DNA of 64,000 nucleotides from Emticicia sp. 21SJ11W-3 (GCF_024138715.1 NZ_CP092074.1:3162001-3226000); one strand, 5' to 3'. Positions 1-9,043 are shown, counted from the stretch's first letter. Program-made: numbers and translations. The notes: a model not told the origin generated them from the sequence alone.

Positions 1-746
1 CAGGTCATGTGGTGCATCAGGGTCATTTCCTGCTCTTTGGCAGCGCGGCCGCGACCCTCATAATTATCAAAAAGCGTGGCAGGCTCCGGGAAAGTCTTCT
101 TCGTAAACTGGCGGTAATGCCGCTCGGCAGGCAGCCACTCGCGGTGGGGGGCTTTGTGCAGATACGCCAGAAAAAACGGCTTGTCTTCGTCGCGCTCGTT
201 TTTCAGCCAGTTCAGGGTCATGTCGGTAATAATGTCGGTTACATAGCCTTTCACCTTTGTTTTGCCCTCTTTTTTGGTAATAAAATCAGGATTATAATAA
301 TGCCCCTGGTCTGGCAGAATCTTAAATTCATCAAAGCCTTTCGGGTTATTGCCAAAGTGCAGCTTGCCAAACATGGCTGTCTGATACCCATTGGCCTGCA
401 AAATCTGCGGGAAAGTCACATTGGTGGTATCAAACGGAAAATAGTTGTCTATTTTACCATTTATATGGCTGTGCTTACCCGTAAGAATAACCGCCCGCGA
501 TGGCGCACAGATAGAATTAGTAACACAGGCATTGCTGAAAAGCATACCTTCTCTGGCAATGCGGTCGATGTTGGGCGTGCTGGTGAGGCGCGTATCATAA
601 GCCGAAATGGCCTGATAGGCGTGGTCGTCAGACATAATAAAAACAATATTGGGCCGCTTGTTTTTTCTGGGCGGGTGCGTTTTGAAAGCTACCAGCAGGG
701 CTGCCCCTACAGTAAACAATAAGATAGGAAAGAGAAGTTTTTTCAT
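1..746 (-). CDS. Sulfatase (arylsulfatase/choline-sulfatase type), 3' end beyond window
   Basis: Alkaline-phosphatase-superfamily sulfatase that would hydrolyse sulfate esters, probably of glycans, in the periplasm. The minus frame is open from ATG at 746 to the window edge, giving about 248 residues. An N-terminal hydrophobic segment (residues 4-21) looks like a signal peptide. It is followed by RPNIVFIMSDDH (metal-binding Asp pair near 40-41) and by CAPSRA (Cys near 80), the C-x-P-S-R signature whose Cys is converted to formylglycine. The start lies 10 bp downstream of the ThuA gene stop, so the two are probably co-transcribed. The C-terminal half is not visible. Family call is firm; the substrate is unknown. 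Confidence 0.9.
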   Translation of the reverse strand, partial: MKKLLFPILLFTVGAALLVAFKTHPPRKNKRPNIVFIMSDDHAYQAISAYDTRLTSTPNIDRIAREGMLFSNACVTNSICAPSRAVILTGKHSHINGKIDNYFPFDTTNVTFPQILQANGYQTAMFGKLHFGNNPKGFDEFKILPDQGHYYNPDFITKKEGKTKVKGYVTDIITDMTLNWLKNERDEDKPFFLAYLHKAPHREWLPAERHYRQFTKKTFPEPATLFDNYEGRGRAAKEQEMTLMHHMT

Positions 747-756
747 GGGGTTATTT

Positions 757-1617
757 TTATGGCTTCACCTGCGCCCAACGAATGGCGTTTTCGATGAGTT
801 TCAGGAAGTGCTCGTTTTTCCAGGCGGCATCGCTGTGGCCCATAGAGGTATAAAAGGTTTTACCCTGGCCGGTTTGTTTGCTCCAGGCCACGGGGTGGTC
901 TTTGCCCATGCCAAAGTTTTTATTGGTTACAAACAGAATATTGCCGCTGGGGTTAATGCTTTGGCCATTGATGCTCAGCTCAACCTGAAAGCCTTTGCTG
1001 CGCGGATTACCGAAGAACACATACCATTCGTCAGAGTGGAGCCAGCTTGGGGGGATACCCGCCGTCAGCAGGCTATCTGCCTGCGCATCAAGCAGCACTG
1101 ACGTTTCCTGAAACTGCGGATTGATAGGATGATGAGAAAATTTAAAACCCAGCAGGTTCTGCTCGTACCAGTCCCAGCGATGCGAGTCGTCGCCCGCGCC
1201 ATGAATCCCAATCAGTGTGCCGCCGTTTTCAACGTATTTTTCAAGGGCGCGTTTCTGGTCGTCGTTGATAACCTCACCAGTTGAGTTATTAAAAATGACC
1301 GCACTAAATTTGGCCAGTTGTGCTTCATTGAACACGCCGCCCTCTTCGGTTTCATACAAAAACCAGTTGTTTTTAGCCGCCAGACCTGCCATAACGGGTT
1401 TTGATGCCTCGATGGACTCGCCGTGACGGAAGCCGGTCGTTTTAGAGAACAAAAGAATGGCAGGTTTGCCGGTCGGGAAGTTGATGGCAGGGGCTTCGGT
1501 CTCATACGAAACCGGAAAGCCATATTTTACCTTGTAGATAAAAACGCCCAGCAATCCGCCAAGCACCACCACAATACCCAGCACCGACCATAGAACGATT
1601 TTAAAAATCTTTTTCAT
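757..1617 (-). CDS. ThuA-like domain protein, membrane-anchored
   Basis: 286-residue protein of the ThuA (trehalose-utilisation-like, glutamine-amidotransferase fold) family, which in Bacteroidota often accompanies sugar-catabolic genes. I chose the ATG at 1617 because it opens with MKKIFK and a strong transmembrane/signal segment (residues 6-28). An upstream in-frame ATG at 1779 would add 54 residues lacking family character. Visible family features are the GKPAILLFSKTTGFRHG strand-loop, the GGTLIGIHGAGD segment, and the C-terminal GKTFYTSMGHSDAAW block typical of ThuA proteins. It is followed 10 bp downstream by the sulfatase on the same strand. The exact reaction is not established for this family. 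Confidence 0.85.
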   Translation of the reverse strand: MKKIFKIVLWSVLGIVVVLGGLLGVFIYKVKYGFPVSYETEAPAINFPTGKPAILLFSKTTGFRHGESIEASKPVMAGLAAKNNWFLYETEEGGVFNEAQLAKFSAVIFNNSTGEVINDDQKRALEKYVENGGTLIGIHGAGDDSHRWDWYEQNLLGFKFSHHPINPQFQETSVLLDAQADSLLTAGIPPSWLHSDEWYVFFGNPRSKGFQVELSINGQSINPSGNILFVTNKNFGMGKDHPVAWSKQTGQGKTFYTSMGHSDAAWKNEHFLKLIENAIRWAQVKP

Positions 1618-1908
1618 GTTAAGGGTTGAATGAGTGTGTGAAGATAACACTTTGTGGCAAATTTTGAAAAGGAATAACTTTAGTTTGCCCAGGAGTTTTG
1701 ATTTCTGAGTAATTAAGATTTTTACAATAGCATTTGTATTGAGTATCGATGACACCCGGAGTTCTATTTTAAAAATCAATCATTTAGTTAATAATCCCAC
1801 ATTTGATTAATGTTTTATCAAAACTTTATAGATTTGTATAATCAAAATTTCATATTATTCGGTAATAATGATTTTTTCAGCTTAAACTTTAAATAGTTTA
1901 CTTTAATC

Positions 1909-1914
1909 AAGGAG
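1909..1914 (+). promoter_or_regulatory. Shine-Dalgarno-like AAGGAG before the ATPase gene
   Basis: AAGGAG lies 2 bases before the ATG at 1917. A good SD match is unusual in this window, where most starts lack one. The spacing is shorter than optimal, so its contribution is uncertain. Confidence 0.35.
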
Positions 1915-1916
1915 CT

Positions 1917-2945
1917 ATGTTCATAAAAGATATTGAAATAAAAAATTTCAGAGGGCTAACTAACCTGAAAATTTCTGACCTGGGGCAGATAAATGTGTTT
2001 ACAGGCGAAAACAACTCTGGTAAAACGAGTGTCTTAGAGGCAATATTTGCATTAATGGGATGGAGAATTGATGCTTTATACCGTCTGAATAGCTATCGAA
2101 GCCAACGGGCTGAAGTGGGTATTACTTATTTTTTCAATAAGTCGGTTAAAGATACGCCAATAGAGATTTTTGCTTCGTTTAATGAAAGCGGATATCAAAG
2201 AAAATTTAAAGCAGAATTATTGAATTTTAATAGAGGATTAGACAGCAAGACAGGGTTTTCAACTTCGATTTACGAGATTAATGAAACATCGAAAAAAAGT
2301 GAATCAATAGAATCATTAGAAGATATTGAAGGTCCTGCTGAGGCAAAAGTAATTGAATTTAAAGGACAACCCCCTTTTCAGAATTTTAATTATAGTTTTC
2401 CTTCATTCAGAATATTTGAACATGAAAACTTAAAAAGAACTCTTTCCTCAATTATAACTGCAAAAGAAGATCGCAAAATCACCAGGCTAATAAAACCTTT
2501 CGATGAAAAAATTCAAGGCATTAACGTAGTAGGCAATGGTATATTTTTAGATATTGAGGGCTTATCATCTCTATTGCCAATTGAAGTGAGCGGAGACGGT
2601 TTAAGAAGAACTTTAAGTTTGATTCTGGCAATTTATGGAGTTGGTAAGGGTGGGTTTGTAATGATTGATGAGTTCGAGAACGGATTGCATTATAAAAGCA
2701 TGCCCAAAGTTTGGAAAGCCATCATCAATTCGGCAAAAGAAATGAATGTGCAATTGTTTATAACTACTCACAGCGAAGAGTTATTAAAGGTTTTGTCTGA
2801 AGTAATTGAGGATGAATTACCCGAAGATAAATCAAAAATAAGGTATTACAATATCAAGCGGTATGAAAACAATGAATCTACGGCTTATAAGTATGACTTT
2901 ACTAAATTTGATTTTCTGATTTCAAATGACAATGAAATCCGTTGA
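1917..2945 (+). CDS. AAA family ATPase (OLD/RecF-like), candidate defence ATPase
   Basis: 342-residue ABC/SMC-like AAA ATPase of the OLD/AAA_15/AAA_21 type. It begins MFIKDIEIKNFRGLTNL, the usual first strand, followed by Walker A GENNSGKTS (about residues 31-39). A signature-like stretch SGDGLRRTLSLILAIYG is followed by Walker B FVMIDEFENGLH and the H-loop FITTHSEELL. The protein lacks the long coiled coil of SMC proteins. The next gene starts 3 bp after the stop and encodes a TOPRIM-like protein, so the pair resembles ATPase plus TOPRIM modules such as OLD class 2, Gabija or PARIS. A defence role is inferred from this architecture. The partner is interrupted, so the module is probably inactive here. 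Confidence 0.85.
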   Translation: MFIKDIEIKNFRGLTNLKISDLGQINVFTGENNSGKTSVLEAIFALMGWRIDALYRLNSYRSQRAEVGITYFFNKSVKDTPIEIFASFNESGYQRKFKAELLNFNRGLDSKTGFSTSIYEINETSKKSESIESLEDIEGPAEAKVIEFKGQPPFQNFNYSFPSFRIFEHENLKRTLSSIITAKEDRKITRLIKPFDEKIQGINVVGNGIFLDIEGLSSLLPIEVSGDGLRRTLSLILAIYGVGKGGFVMIDEFENGLHYKSMPKVWKAIINSAKEMNVQLFITTHSEELLKVLSEVIEDELPEDKSKIRYYNIKRYENNESTAYKYDFTKFDFLISNDNEIR

Positions 2946-2948
2946 CTT

Positions 2949-3275
2949 ATGCATCGATTATACATAGAAACTACAAACCCTTCAGGTAAAAAGAAAACAA
3001 ACGAATATAGGTTTTTTGAGCATTTGTTGAATATTCTGGGAAAACAAGCAGATATTGTAGGTATTCATGGCAAAACAAGATTGGCTGAGTTCGAGAATAG
3101 TTTTATTGACACTAAAAAAAGAGGATTTAAAAACCTGATAATTATTGATGCCGACGGTAATCATAATACACCAGGTTGGAGTTTTCAGCGTGAGTGTAGC
3201 AAAATCCAAAATACGCTCGACACCTTTTGTGTAGGTTGTGAATTTTTTCTTGAGTTTGACACGATTTTGGGATAA
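2949..3275 (+). pseudogene. TOPRIM-like (DUF3226-type) protein, 5' fragment
   Basis: The first 100 codons of a gene coupled to the ATPase (3-bp gap). After residue 100 the frame enters the IS1634 element and adds eight foreign residues (LEFDTILG) before a stop. NLIIIDADGNHN contains the DxD acidic pair expected of TOPRIM folds, and MHRLYIETTNPSG carries the early conserved Glu. Joining the repeat copies at 3248/5221 restores a continuous reading frame of about 201 residues with the fragment at 5092-5527. I compare it with DUF3226 proteins by overall pattern; no search was run. Confidence 0.7.
3119..3248 (+). repeat. Long direct repeat flanking IS1634, left copy
   Basis: About 130 bp of coding sequence recurs immediately to the right of the insertion sequence (5092-5221). 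By eye the copies differ at four positions: one in GATAAT/GATTAT, one in GCCGAC/GCTGAC and two in CAGCGT/CAAAGT. The left copy ends exactly where the element's inverted repeat starts. Confidence 0.85.
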
Positions 3276-5094
3276 GTGACTGATAATAAGGCACATGAAT
3301 ATCCAATCGGCTCTCTACAAACCGTTATTTGGAGTGCGAGTTCAGATTTTAAATTTTGCTTGCGTTTGTATGGGTAATATTGGTTTTAAGCCCAGTTTTT
3401 GGAGGATAGTTTTTTCGTTTTCTGTTGGCATAGACCTTAGATAAGATTTGGCTCCGTTATTTTCTATCAGGCTTACTTGCATTTTGTCAAGGGTATCCCT
3501 CAACCCTTTTTCAGTGATTACATTTTTATCGCGGTTAATTTTTTGTAAGACAAAGTTTTGTATGGCGAAGGCTATGTAACACAGGCATATATGTCCTTCG
3601 ATTCGCTGGTCTGTCCAGTGAAACATGGGCCTGGTTTCCAGATGGGATTTGAAGGTTCTGAAGCTATGTTCTATTTTGAATAGTTGTTTGTATTGGTCCA
3701 GAACTTCGGCTACCGGCATGCTTTGATTATTGGTGCTTATAGCTAAAAACCCATCATACTTTTCGGAGACCTTTATTTTTTCTTCATTCAGGCTATATTT
3801 CTGGTTTTCATCTGATTTTAAGAAGAATCTGGTGGCTTTATTGTTGATTTTCGAAGGGTTCTTCAAGAGGTGCTGTGCGTGCTGTAGTTTATCTTCCCGG
3901 TCTTGCTTGTCTTTGGCCGCTCTTTTTGCCGAGTAGGTAGTAATAAAGGTCTTGCCTTCCTGTTTTAATGTGGTGTAGCGAATCAAAACATCTTGTCCGG
4001 TAGCATCTTTGTATATCCACTGCTGATGGTAATTCTTTAAGTCGAGTAGGGTTTGCTGCGTTTTTTGGGGCAGACTCTTCAAACGTTCTCCAATGATAAA
4101 TTCGTAGCCTTTGCTATTTGTTATTTCCAGGTTTTTCTTTGAAAGCATCCCCCTATCGGCTACTACAATTACTTTGTCAATCTGGTATCGCTTTTTAAGG
4201 TCGCCCAGTGCTTCCCTAAAAGTATCCCCTTCATAGGTGTTGCCTTTGAAAACCCTATAACCGATAGGGTTTTTCAGGTGGTCTATGAGCATACAAAAAA
4301 GAACTTGTGTTTTACCTATTTTGCCATCCTTACCAAAACCCATTTGTCTGAGTTGTCCTTCTTTCTCAACTTCGCTGGCAAAGTAGAAGGTCGTTACATC
4401 ATAAAATACCACATCCAGGCTTTGATTGAAAAGATTCCGACCCGTTTGAAAAATCTGCTGCTGGATTAACTCAGTATACTGAGCCAACTTATCCAGAGCC
4501 CGATACAAGTGCTGTAATGACAATTCGGGAAGGTTTATGTACTCATCACGATGCTGAAAGTTGCTGCGTTTGCTGCAAGGGCTTTGCAGTCGTTCCAAAA
4601 GCATCAGAAATACACTGTCAAAAAGACTGAACTGAAGCTTGCTCTTTTGCTGAAGACGATCCAAAAGAAGCCTTAACCCATACTGCTCCAGGGCATAACC
4701 AAATACTTTTTGATAACCATAATTGTATCGACCTAATTCGATTAGGTCCCCTTCCAAAATAGTCTTCAACTCTCCTCCACCTAATTCGTAAAATCTGATG
4801 CCAATGTTACGAAGTTCTTCAGGCTTATAATCTTCAACCTTACCAAGAGAATACAAAACCCTCGAACTAGGCTTCCCTGACCCATTTCGGAAACTCTCCA
4901 AAATGCGCAAATAAGTGCCTGATTGCTTTCTCTCTACTTTCAAATATGCCATAATGCAAAATTACAACCATATAGCTTTGAATGTCAATAGACAAAAACA
5001 CAATCGGCTCTCTACACTTTTTCCGAAAAATAGCCAAAATAGCCCCCAGTTAGCCATCCAAGAGCTTTTTCCAAAAACAACTGTCAAACTTAAG
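3249..5094 (-). mobile_element. IS1634-family insertion sequence
   Basis: An element of about 1.85 kb bounded by imperfect terminal inverted repeats: CTTGAGTTTGACA at 3249 and, inverted, CTTAAGTTTGACA ending at 5094. It carries one transposase gene on the minus strand. CAATCGGCTCTCTACA occurs in the same orientation near both ends (about 3304 and 5001). It is flanked by ~130-bp direct repeats of host coding sequence. The founding IS1634 of Mycoplasma mycoides is known for generating long, variable-length target duplications, which fits. Confidence 0.85.
3342..4952 (-). CDS. IS1634-family transposase
   Basis: 536-residue DDE transposase of the IS4 superfamily, IS1634 family. The N-terminus MAYLKVERKQSGTYLRI and the following SLGKVEDY segment are typical. 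The catalytic core is visible as VVFYDVTTFYF (first Asp), VIVVADRGMLSK (second Asp) and the C-terminal block with EHSFRTFKSHLETRP (Glu). No frameshift or internal stop is seen, so the element may be active. The four differences between the flanking repeats suggest it did not insert very recently. It disrupts the TOPRIM-like gene. Confidence 0.92.
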   Translation of the reverse strand: MAYLKVERKQSGTYLRILESFRNGSGKPSSRVLYSLGKVEDYKPEELRNIGIRFYELGGGELKTILEGDLIELGRYNYGYQKVFGYALEQYGLRLLLDRLQQKSKLQFSLFDSVFLMLLERLQSPCSKRSNFQHRDEYINLPELSLQHLYRALDKLAQYTELIQQQIFQTGRNLFNQSLDVVFYDVTTFYFASEVEKEGQLRQMGFGKDGKIGKTQVLFCMLIDHLKNPIGYRVFKGNTYEGDTFREALGDLKKRYQIDKVIVVADRGMLSKKNLEITNSKGYEFIIGERLKSLPQKTQQTLLDLKNYHQQWIYKDATGQDVLIRYTTLKQEGKTFITTYSAKRAAKDKQDREDKLQHAQHLLKNPSKINNKATRFFLKSDENQKYSLNEEKIKVSEKYDGFLAISTNNQSMPVAEVLDQYKQLFKIEHSFRTFKSHLETRPMFHWTDQRIEGHICLCYIAFAIQNFVLQKINRDKNVITEKGLRDTLDKMQVSLIENNGAKSYLRSMPTENEKTILQKLGLKPILPIQTQAKFKI

Positions 5095-5527
5095 AGGATT
5101 TAAAAACCTGATTATTATTGATGCTGACGGTAATCATAATACACCAGGTTGGAGTTTTCAAAGTGAGTGTAGCAAAATCCAAAATACGCTCGACACCTTT
5201 TGTGTAGGTTGTGAATTTTTTTTATTACCTAATCATCAGTTGGAAGGTGACTTTGAAGTACTGCTTGAAAATATCATAAACCCTGCACATCAAAGGTTAA
5301 TTGATTGTCATCAGGTTTTTGAAGATTGTGTAAAGCAGTACGGGGGGTATATTACCCCAAATCAGAAGGCCAGAATTTATTCTTATGTCAGTTCTTTTCC
5401 AATGACAAAAAGCCAGGAAGAGGATTTTAAGAATAAAGGCGACTGTTTTTTTACTGATGACAATTTATGGAATTTCAATTCAGTATCTCTTCAACCATTA
5501 AAAGAATTTCTGGTAAAGCATCTTTAA
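5092..5527 (+). pseudogene. TOPRIM-like (DUF3226-type) protein, 3' fragment with repeat
   Basis: Begins inside the right copy of the ~130-bp repeat (RGFKNLIIIDADGN onwards) and reads without interruption through CVGCEFFLLPNHQ to a stop at 5527. It supplies the C-terminal ~100 residues missing from the fragment at 2949-3275. The fragment has no start of its own except a TTG near 5240, so it is probably not expressed as a working protein. Collapsing one repeat copy plus the IS would restore the gene exactly. Confidence 0.75.
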
Positions 5528-5640
5528 TAAAAATTAGAATCTCTGTGTCATTTCCTGAATTTACTTTACAGTTATTATTGTTGTAAATTTTCTTTTTTGC
5601 TTCTTTTTTCTTTTGGAATTCATGTGGATAAGTGGATAAC

Positions 5641-5724
5641 TAGGCTGCCTGATGGACCTTGTCAGGCACCTTTAAATCCAATGCCCAGTGAGGTCGTTGC
5701 TCATTGTACAAGTTTACTGTAACT
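5641..5724 (-). pseudogene. IS3-family OrfB C-terminal remnant
   Basis: The minus strand encodes VNLYNEQRPHWALDLKVPD and a short tail before a stop. This is the characteristic end of an IS3-family integrase-type transposase (LYNxxRPHxAL). No catalytic residues remain. The T-rich tract and GTGGATAAGTGGATAACTAGGCTGCC stretch beside it resemble the corresponding end of the intact IS3 element at 59.4-60.7 kb, which suggests a related element. Confidence 0.7.
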
Positions 5725-5749
5725 CGTCCTAAAAAGCAGTATAATTTGG

Positions 5750-5796
5750 TGAGTAATAATTTTATAAGCCTGATGTAATTATAAATTATCTGAGTA
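5750..5796 (+). repeat. 47-bp AT-rich repeat, solitary copy
   Basis: GAGTAATAATTTTATAAGCC and the following 27 bases recur at about 6697-6744 and 7026-7073, between the tandem units of the neighbouring element. This copy adjoins the DMP19-like gene and is separated from the array by that gene. Confidence 0.7.
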
Positions 5797-6204
5797 TTAC
5801 AAACCTGATTTGTTGATAAAATTTAATAGGGCGTCTTCTAAATCGCTATAATTCAACCAAAACTCATCATTAATAGACTCCATCATTTTCGACTGATCTG
5901 TTGTCCACTCCTGAATCACCTTATTTCGTTCATTAATATCTCGTGAAGGTTTTCCGCCTGGGAAAAGCATATTCATTCGCTGTACCAATCCAGCAATATC
6001 ATTGAATCCAAGATAAATCAAATCTTCGATTATGTCTTCAATATGTTCGGCACCATAGTTTGTGTATTGGTCGAAAATACCATCTACAGTAATCGGTTCC
6101 AAATTGAACCAAATTCGCTCTTCCCTTGATAACGATTCATAATTCTTAAAACCATTATCCACTAAATTCTCCCATGTACTTTGTAGTTCTTCTCTTGTTT
6201 TCAT
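5797..6204 (-). CDS. DMP19-like/DUF4375 domain protein
   Basis: 135-residue acidic protein starting at ATG 6204 (MKTREELQSTWENL). An in-frame upstream extension to 6399 reads into the repeat element and has no family character. The motif order (SREERIWFNLEPITVDGIF, YTNYGAEHIEDIIEDLIYLGF, the MLFPGG stretch) resembles DMP19/DUF4375 proteins; the Neisseria member is a DNA-mimic that binds a repressor. The gene ends beside a 47-bp sequence that recurs in the repeat array to the right. The call rests on pattern resemblance only; function is unknown. Confidence 0.55.
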   Translation of the reverse strand: MKTREELQSTWENLVDNGFKNYESLSREERIWFNLEPITVDGIFDQYTNYGAEHIEDIIEDLIYLGFNDIAGLVQRMNMLFPGGKPSRDINERNKVIQEWTTDQSKMMESINDEFWLNYSDLEDALLNFINKSGL

Positions 6205-6281
6205 GATTACGTTCCGTTTTATTATGCCATCAAAGTACGAAGCACAGCAGCTTAAAAAAAACGCAGTAAAAATACTAAAAT

Positions 6282-7350
6282 TAACCCGTAGTGCATTTTG
6301 AATCGGAGAATATAAGCTGCCAATAAATATTCTAAAGGGTTTGATTGAAACATTCAGTTCAACATCTTCAAGTTTTTTGATGCAGAAATGAATCTGCACT
6401 TGCTTTGGATTGCTTTTAGATTGATTCTGCGCTTTTTGAAAGATTGGGTATCCCGTAGGGATGATATATCGGTAGAAAATATGGCAGATACACGTCTAAA
6501 GTCCCATCGGGACGATATATTAACTACTCAACAATAAATATATTATCCCTGACGGGATACACAGCTATAAGCCCAATCTACGTCTACTGATATACCATCC
6601 CTACGGGATTCCGTTTGAATGAAAGGTTAACTGATTAAATTCAACAATCTTTGATTAGTGCTAATTGGAGGTCTATTCTTCTTAAATACACTACGAGTGA
6701 GTAATAATTTTATAAGCCTGATGTAATTATAAATTATCTGAGTGATTCAGCGTTTTTTGAGAAATTGGGTATCCCGTAGGGATGATATATCGGTAGAAAA
6801 TATGGCTGATACACGTCTAAAGTCCCATCGGGACGATATATTAACTACTCAATAATAAATATATTATCCCTGACGGGATACCCAGCTATAAGCCAAATCT
6901 ACGTCTACTGATATACCATCCCTACGGGATTCCGTTTGAATGAAAGGTTAACTGATTAAATTCAACAATCTTTGATTAGTGCTAATTTGAGGTCTATTAG
7001 TGTATGCTTATTAAATGCACTACGAGTGAGTAATAATTTTATAAGCCTGATGTAATTATAAATTATCTGATTGATTCTGCGTTTTTTGAAAGATTGGGTA
7101 TCCCGTAGGGATGATATATCGGTAGAAAATATGGCAGATACACGTATAAAGTCCCATCGGGACGATATATTAAGTACTCAACAATAAATATATTATCCCT
7201 GACGGGATACGCAGCTATAAGCCCAATCTACGTCTAATGATATACCATCCCTACGGGATTCCGTTTGAATGGAAGGTTAACTGATTAAATTCAACAATCT
7301 TTGATTAGTGCTAATTTGAGGTCTATTCTTCTTAAATACACTACGAGTTA
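6282..7350. repeat. MITE-like element with tandemly triplicated hairpin interior
   Basis: Bounded by inverted termini TAACCCGTAGTGCAT at 6282 and ATACACTACGAGTTA at 7350. The interior holds three tandem units with periods of about 321 and 329 bp. Each unit carries four short palindromes with TCCC/GGGA arms: ATCCCGTAGGGAT, TCCCATCGGGA, TCCCTGACGGGA and ATCCCTACGGGAT. The 47-bp sequence also found at 5750 links units 1-2 and 2-3. It encodes no plausible protein. A single-unit version lies at 13845-14271. Confidence 0.8.
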
Positions 7351-7972
7351 CTATTAAACTCTAATGAACAACAAATGTACAAATGATATATTGATTTCCT
7401 CAATTCTCAGTACTCCCACTCCCTCAACCATGCAAGCCCCGCCAACGCCGCGAATAAGAAACACAATGAGCAGAGGCTAATTGCCAATATTCCGCCGGTG
7501 CGTTTGGTGTTCTATGTACGCGTTTTCAAGCTGGCAAAGCCAATGGGGCGAAATCGGGAGGTTCATATCTATACACCTTTTTAACTATTCTTCGCCTGGC
7601 GCAAACCATTCAATAAGTAATATTTGCTACCACTTGATAATAAAAGTTATAAAATATAAATTTGTGTCCGAAATCACAGACAGGTATCTACTTGTCAGGA
7701 TTCAATTAATTGGCTGCTTCTACTGCCCTTGTGCCCTAGTGCAAATTATGCTTTGTCCGAACAACACAACCGCCTGCAGCAAATCATGAGCACTACTGTT
7801 TTGGTAGTATTCAAAAAAAAGCCATGTTTAAAATAATACTTGTGATGAAAAACCCCTAAGGGCAATTAATATAAGTACCCCTACCATTCTAAAATACTTT
7901 AAGAATGGCCTCAGTTGTATTGAGTATTATCGTCTTTATATATTTTTCTTAACTAATTTAAACTAATAAAAA
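7351..7972. other. Intergenic region with segment shared by the paralogous lipoprotein gene
   Basis: No credible gene. The segment at about 7625-7735 (ACCACTTGATAATA ... TCCGAAATCACAGA ... TGTCAGGATTC) resembles 16585-16675 upstream of the paralogous lipoprotein at 16956. Only the upstream and coding regions are shared; the surrounding genes are not. Confidence 0.5.
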
Positions 7973-9043
7973 ATGAAAACTAAAAACTCCCTACAATTTG
8001 TAAGCCTGAGTCTATCTTTGTTACTGGCAACAGGGTTATACAACTGCACACCTCAAAAATCAGAACCTGAAATACCGAAATTTGACGAGGAGTACAAAAA
8101 CGTTAAATTGCCTGAAATAACCATTGTGAAGCCTGCTGAGGTGGTGTTAGTGCCTGGTAAGGTAGAAGAACCAAAGGCAGTAACTTCATTATCTGCCGAA
8201 CTCACTGCCGGCACCGTTACTCCGGCTATTACCGCAGCTGCAACCGACATGGAGAAAATTGTTTCGGCCGATAAAGCTGCTGAAATTAACGCCGCCTTTA
8301 CTGACGACGTTATCAATAAACTGGCCAAAGGCGAGCCAATACCTGCCAGTTTAAAGGCTTCCATAGATGCAATTGCGGCTAATCCGGCATTTGCAGCCTA
8401 TTTGCCTTCATTAACCTTACCCACTGTAAACGGAAAACCGGTAACCGGAATAGTGAAAGAGCTACCATTTAAAAATAATCAGCCGCTGTTCACCGTTCCC
8501 GATTACGCCATTGCGGCCATCAACAGCCCATGTACAGACTCTGCTCAGGCAGCTTTTAACCGTGCCAAAGCTGTGATAGACAACGCCAGAATTCAACAGC
8601 GAGCCAATGTAACCAACAGTTACAATCAGAACGTAGCTTCAATAAACAATACCGAGTGTTTTTCAACATTCCAGACTACGATTGTTAGTTCCATTGCCAC
8701 GTCCTTAAATGTGTTTAATACCCGATTGGTTTTAATAAACTCAATAACAACTCCAACATCGCGCATAAAAAGCCCTGCGAATACCCTGGCGAACCCGGAA
8801 GCACAATTGGTTAAAACACTATTTATAGTAAACTTTACTACTCAGATAAATTCTTTTAATATGCTATCGGTTGTGTCAAGCACTGCCTGTGATACCGAAA
8901 AAACAGAAAAATTAAGGGCTGCCGAAATTGCAAGAGACACTAACTTTGTAACCATAGAAAACAATTATAAAACAGCCCTGGCAAATTTACAAGCTACGCT
9001 AACCAAAAGTTTCCAGACCTGCCACGATCAGGGCCAGGGTTGA
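7973..9043 (+). CDS. Lipoprotein of unknown function, paralogue A
   Basis: 356-residue predicted lipoprotein: an N-terminal hydrophobic stretch followed by lipobox GLYNC (Cys about residue 25). Next comes a short conserved linker (SEPEIPKFDEEYKNVKLPE) and a long Ala/Thr/Asn-rich body predicted to be helical. It ends FQTCHDQGQG. The gene at 16956-18002 shares the lipobox, the PEIPKF linker, the body pattern (including AAITSPCTD-like CTDSAQAAFNRAKA) and the FQKCHDQGQG end, so these are dispersed paralogues. Four Cys in the mature body (CTD, ECF, ACD, TCH) could form disulfides. A terminator follows at 9203. No domain recognised. Confidence 0.85.
   Translation: MKTKNSLQFVSLSLSLLLATGLYNCTPQKSEPEIPKFDEEYKNVKLPEITIVKPAEVVLVPGKVEEPKAVTSLSAELTAGTVTPAITAAATDMEKIVSADKAAEINAAFTDDVINKLAKGEPIPASLKASIDAIAANPAFAAYLPSLTLPTVNGKPVTGIVKELPFKNNQPLFTVPDYAIAAINSPCTDSAQAAFNRAKAVIDNARIQQRANVTNSYNQNVASINNTECFSTFQTTIVSSIATSLNVFNTRLVLINSITTPTSRIKSPANTLANPEAQLVKTLFIVNFTTQINSFNMLSVVSSTACDTEKTEKLRAAEIARDTNFVTIENNYKTALANLQATLTKSFQTCHDQGQG

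Noticed and set aside
9-722. Plus-strand open frame of 237 codons at the left edge
   Set aside because: It is antisense to a clear sulfatase with CAPSRA and metal-binding motifs; no family character of its own.
2982-3296. Minus-strand open frame over the TOPRIM-like fragment
   Set aside because: Shadow of the plus-strand coding sequence that pairs with the ATPase gene.
2949-5527. PARIS system (AriA/AriB) label for the ATPase-TOPRIM pair
   Set aside because: The second protein does not look like DUF4435, so the specific name is not justified; kept as a general ATPase-TOPRIM module.
7481-7789. Plus-strand open frame of 102 codons upstream of lipoprotein A
   Set aside because: Cys/Trp-rich composition with no conserved pattern. 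It overlaps the upstream segment shared with the other lipoprotein gene, where no equivalent frame is preserved.
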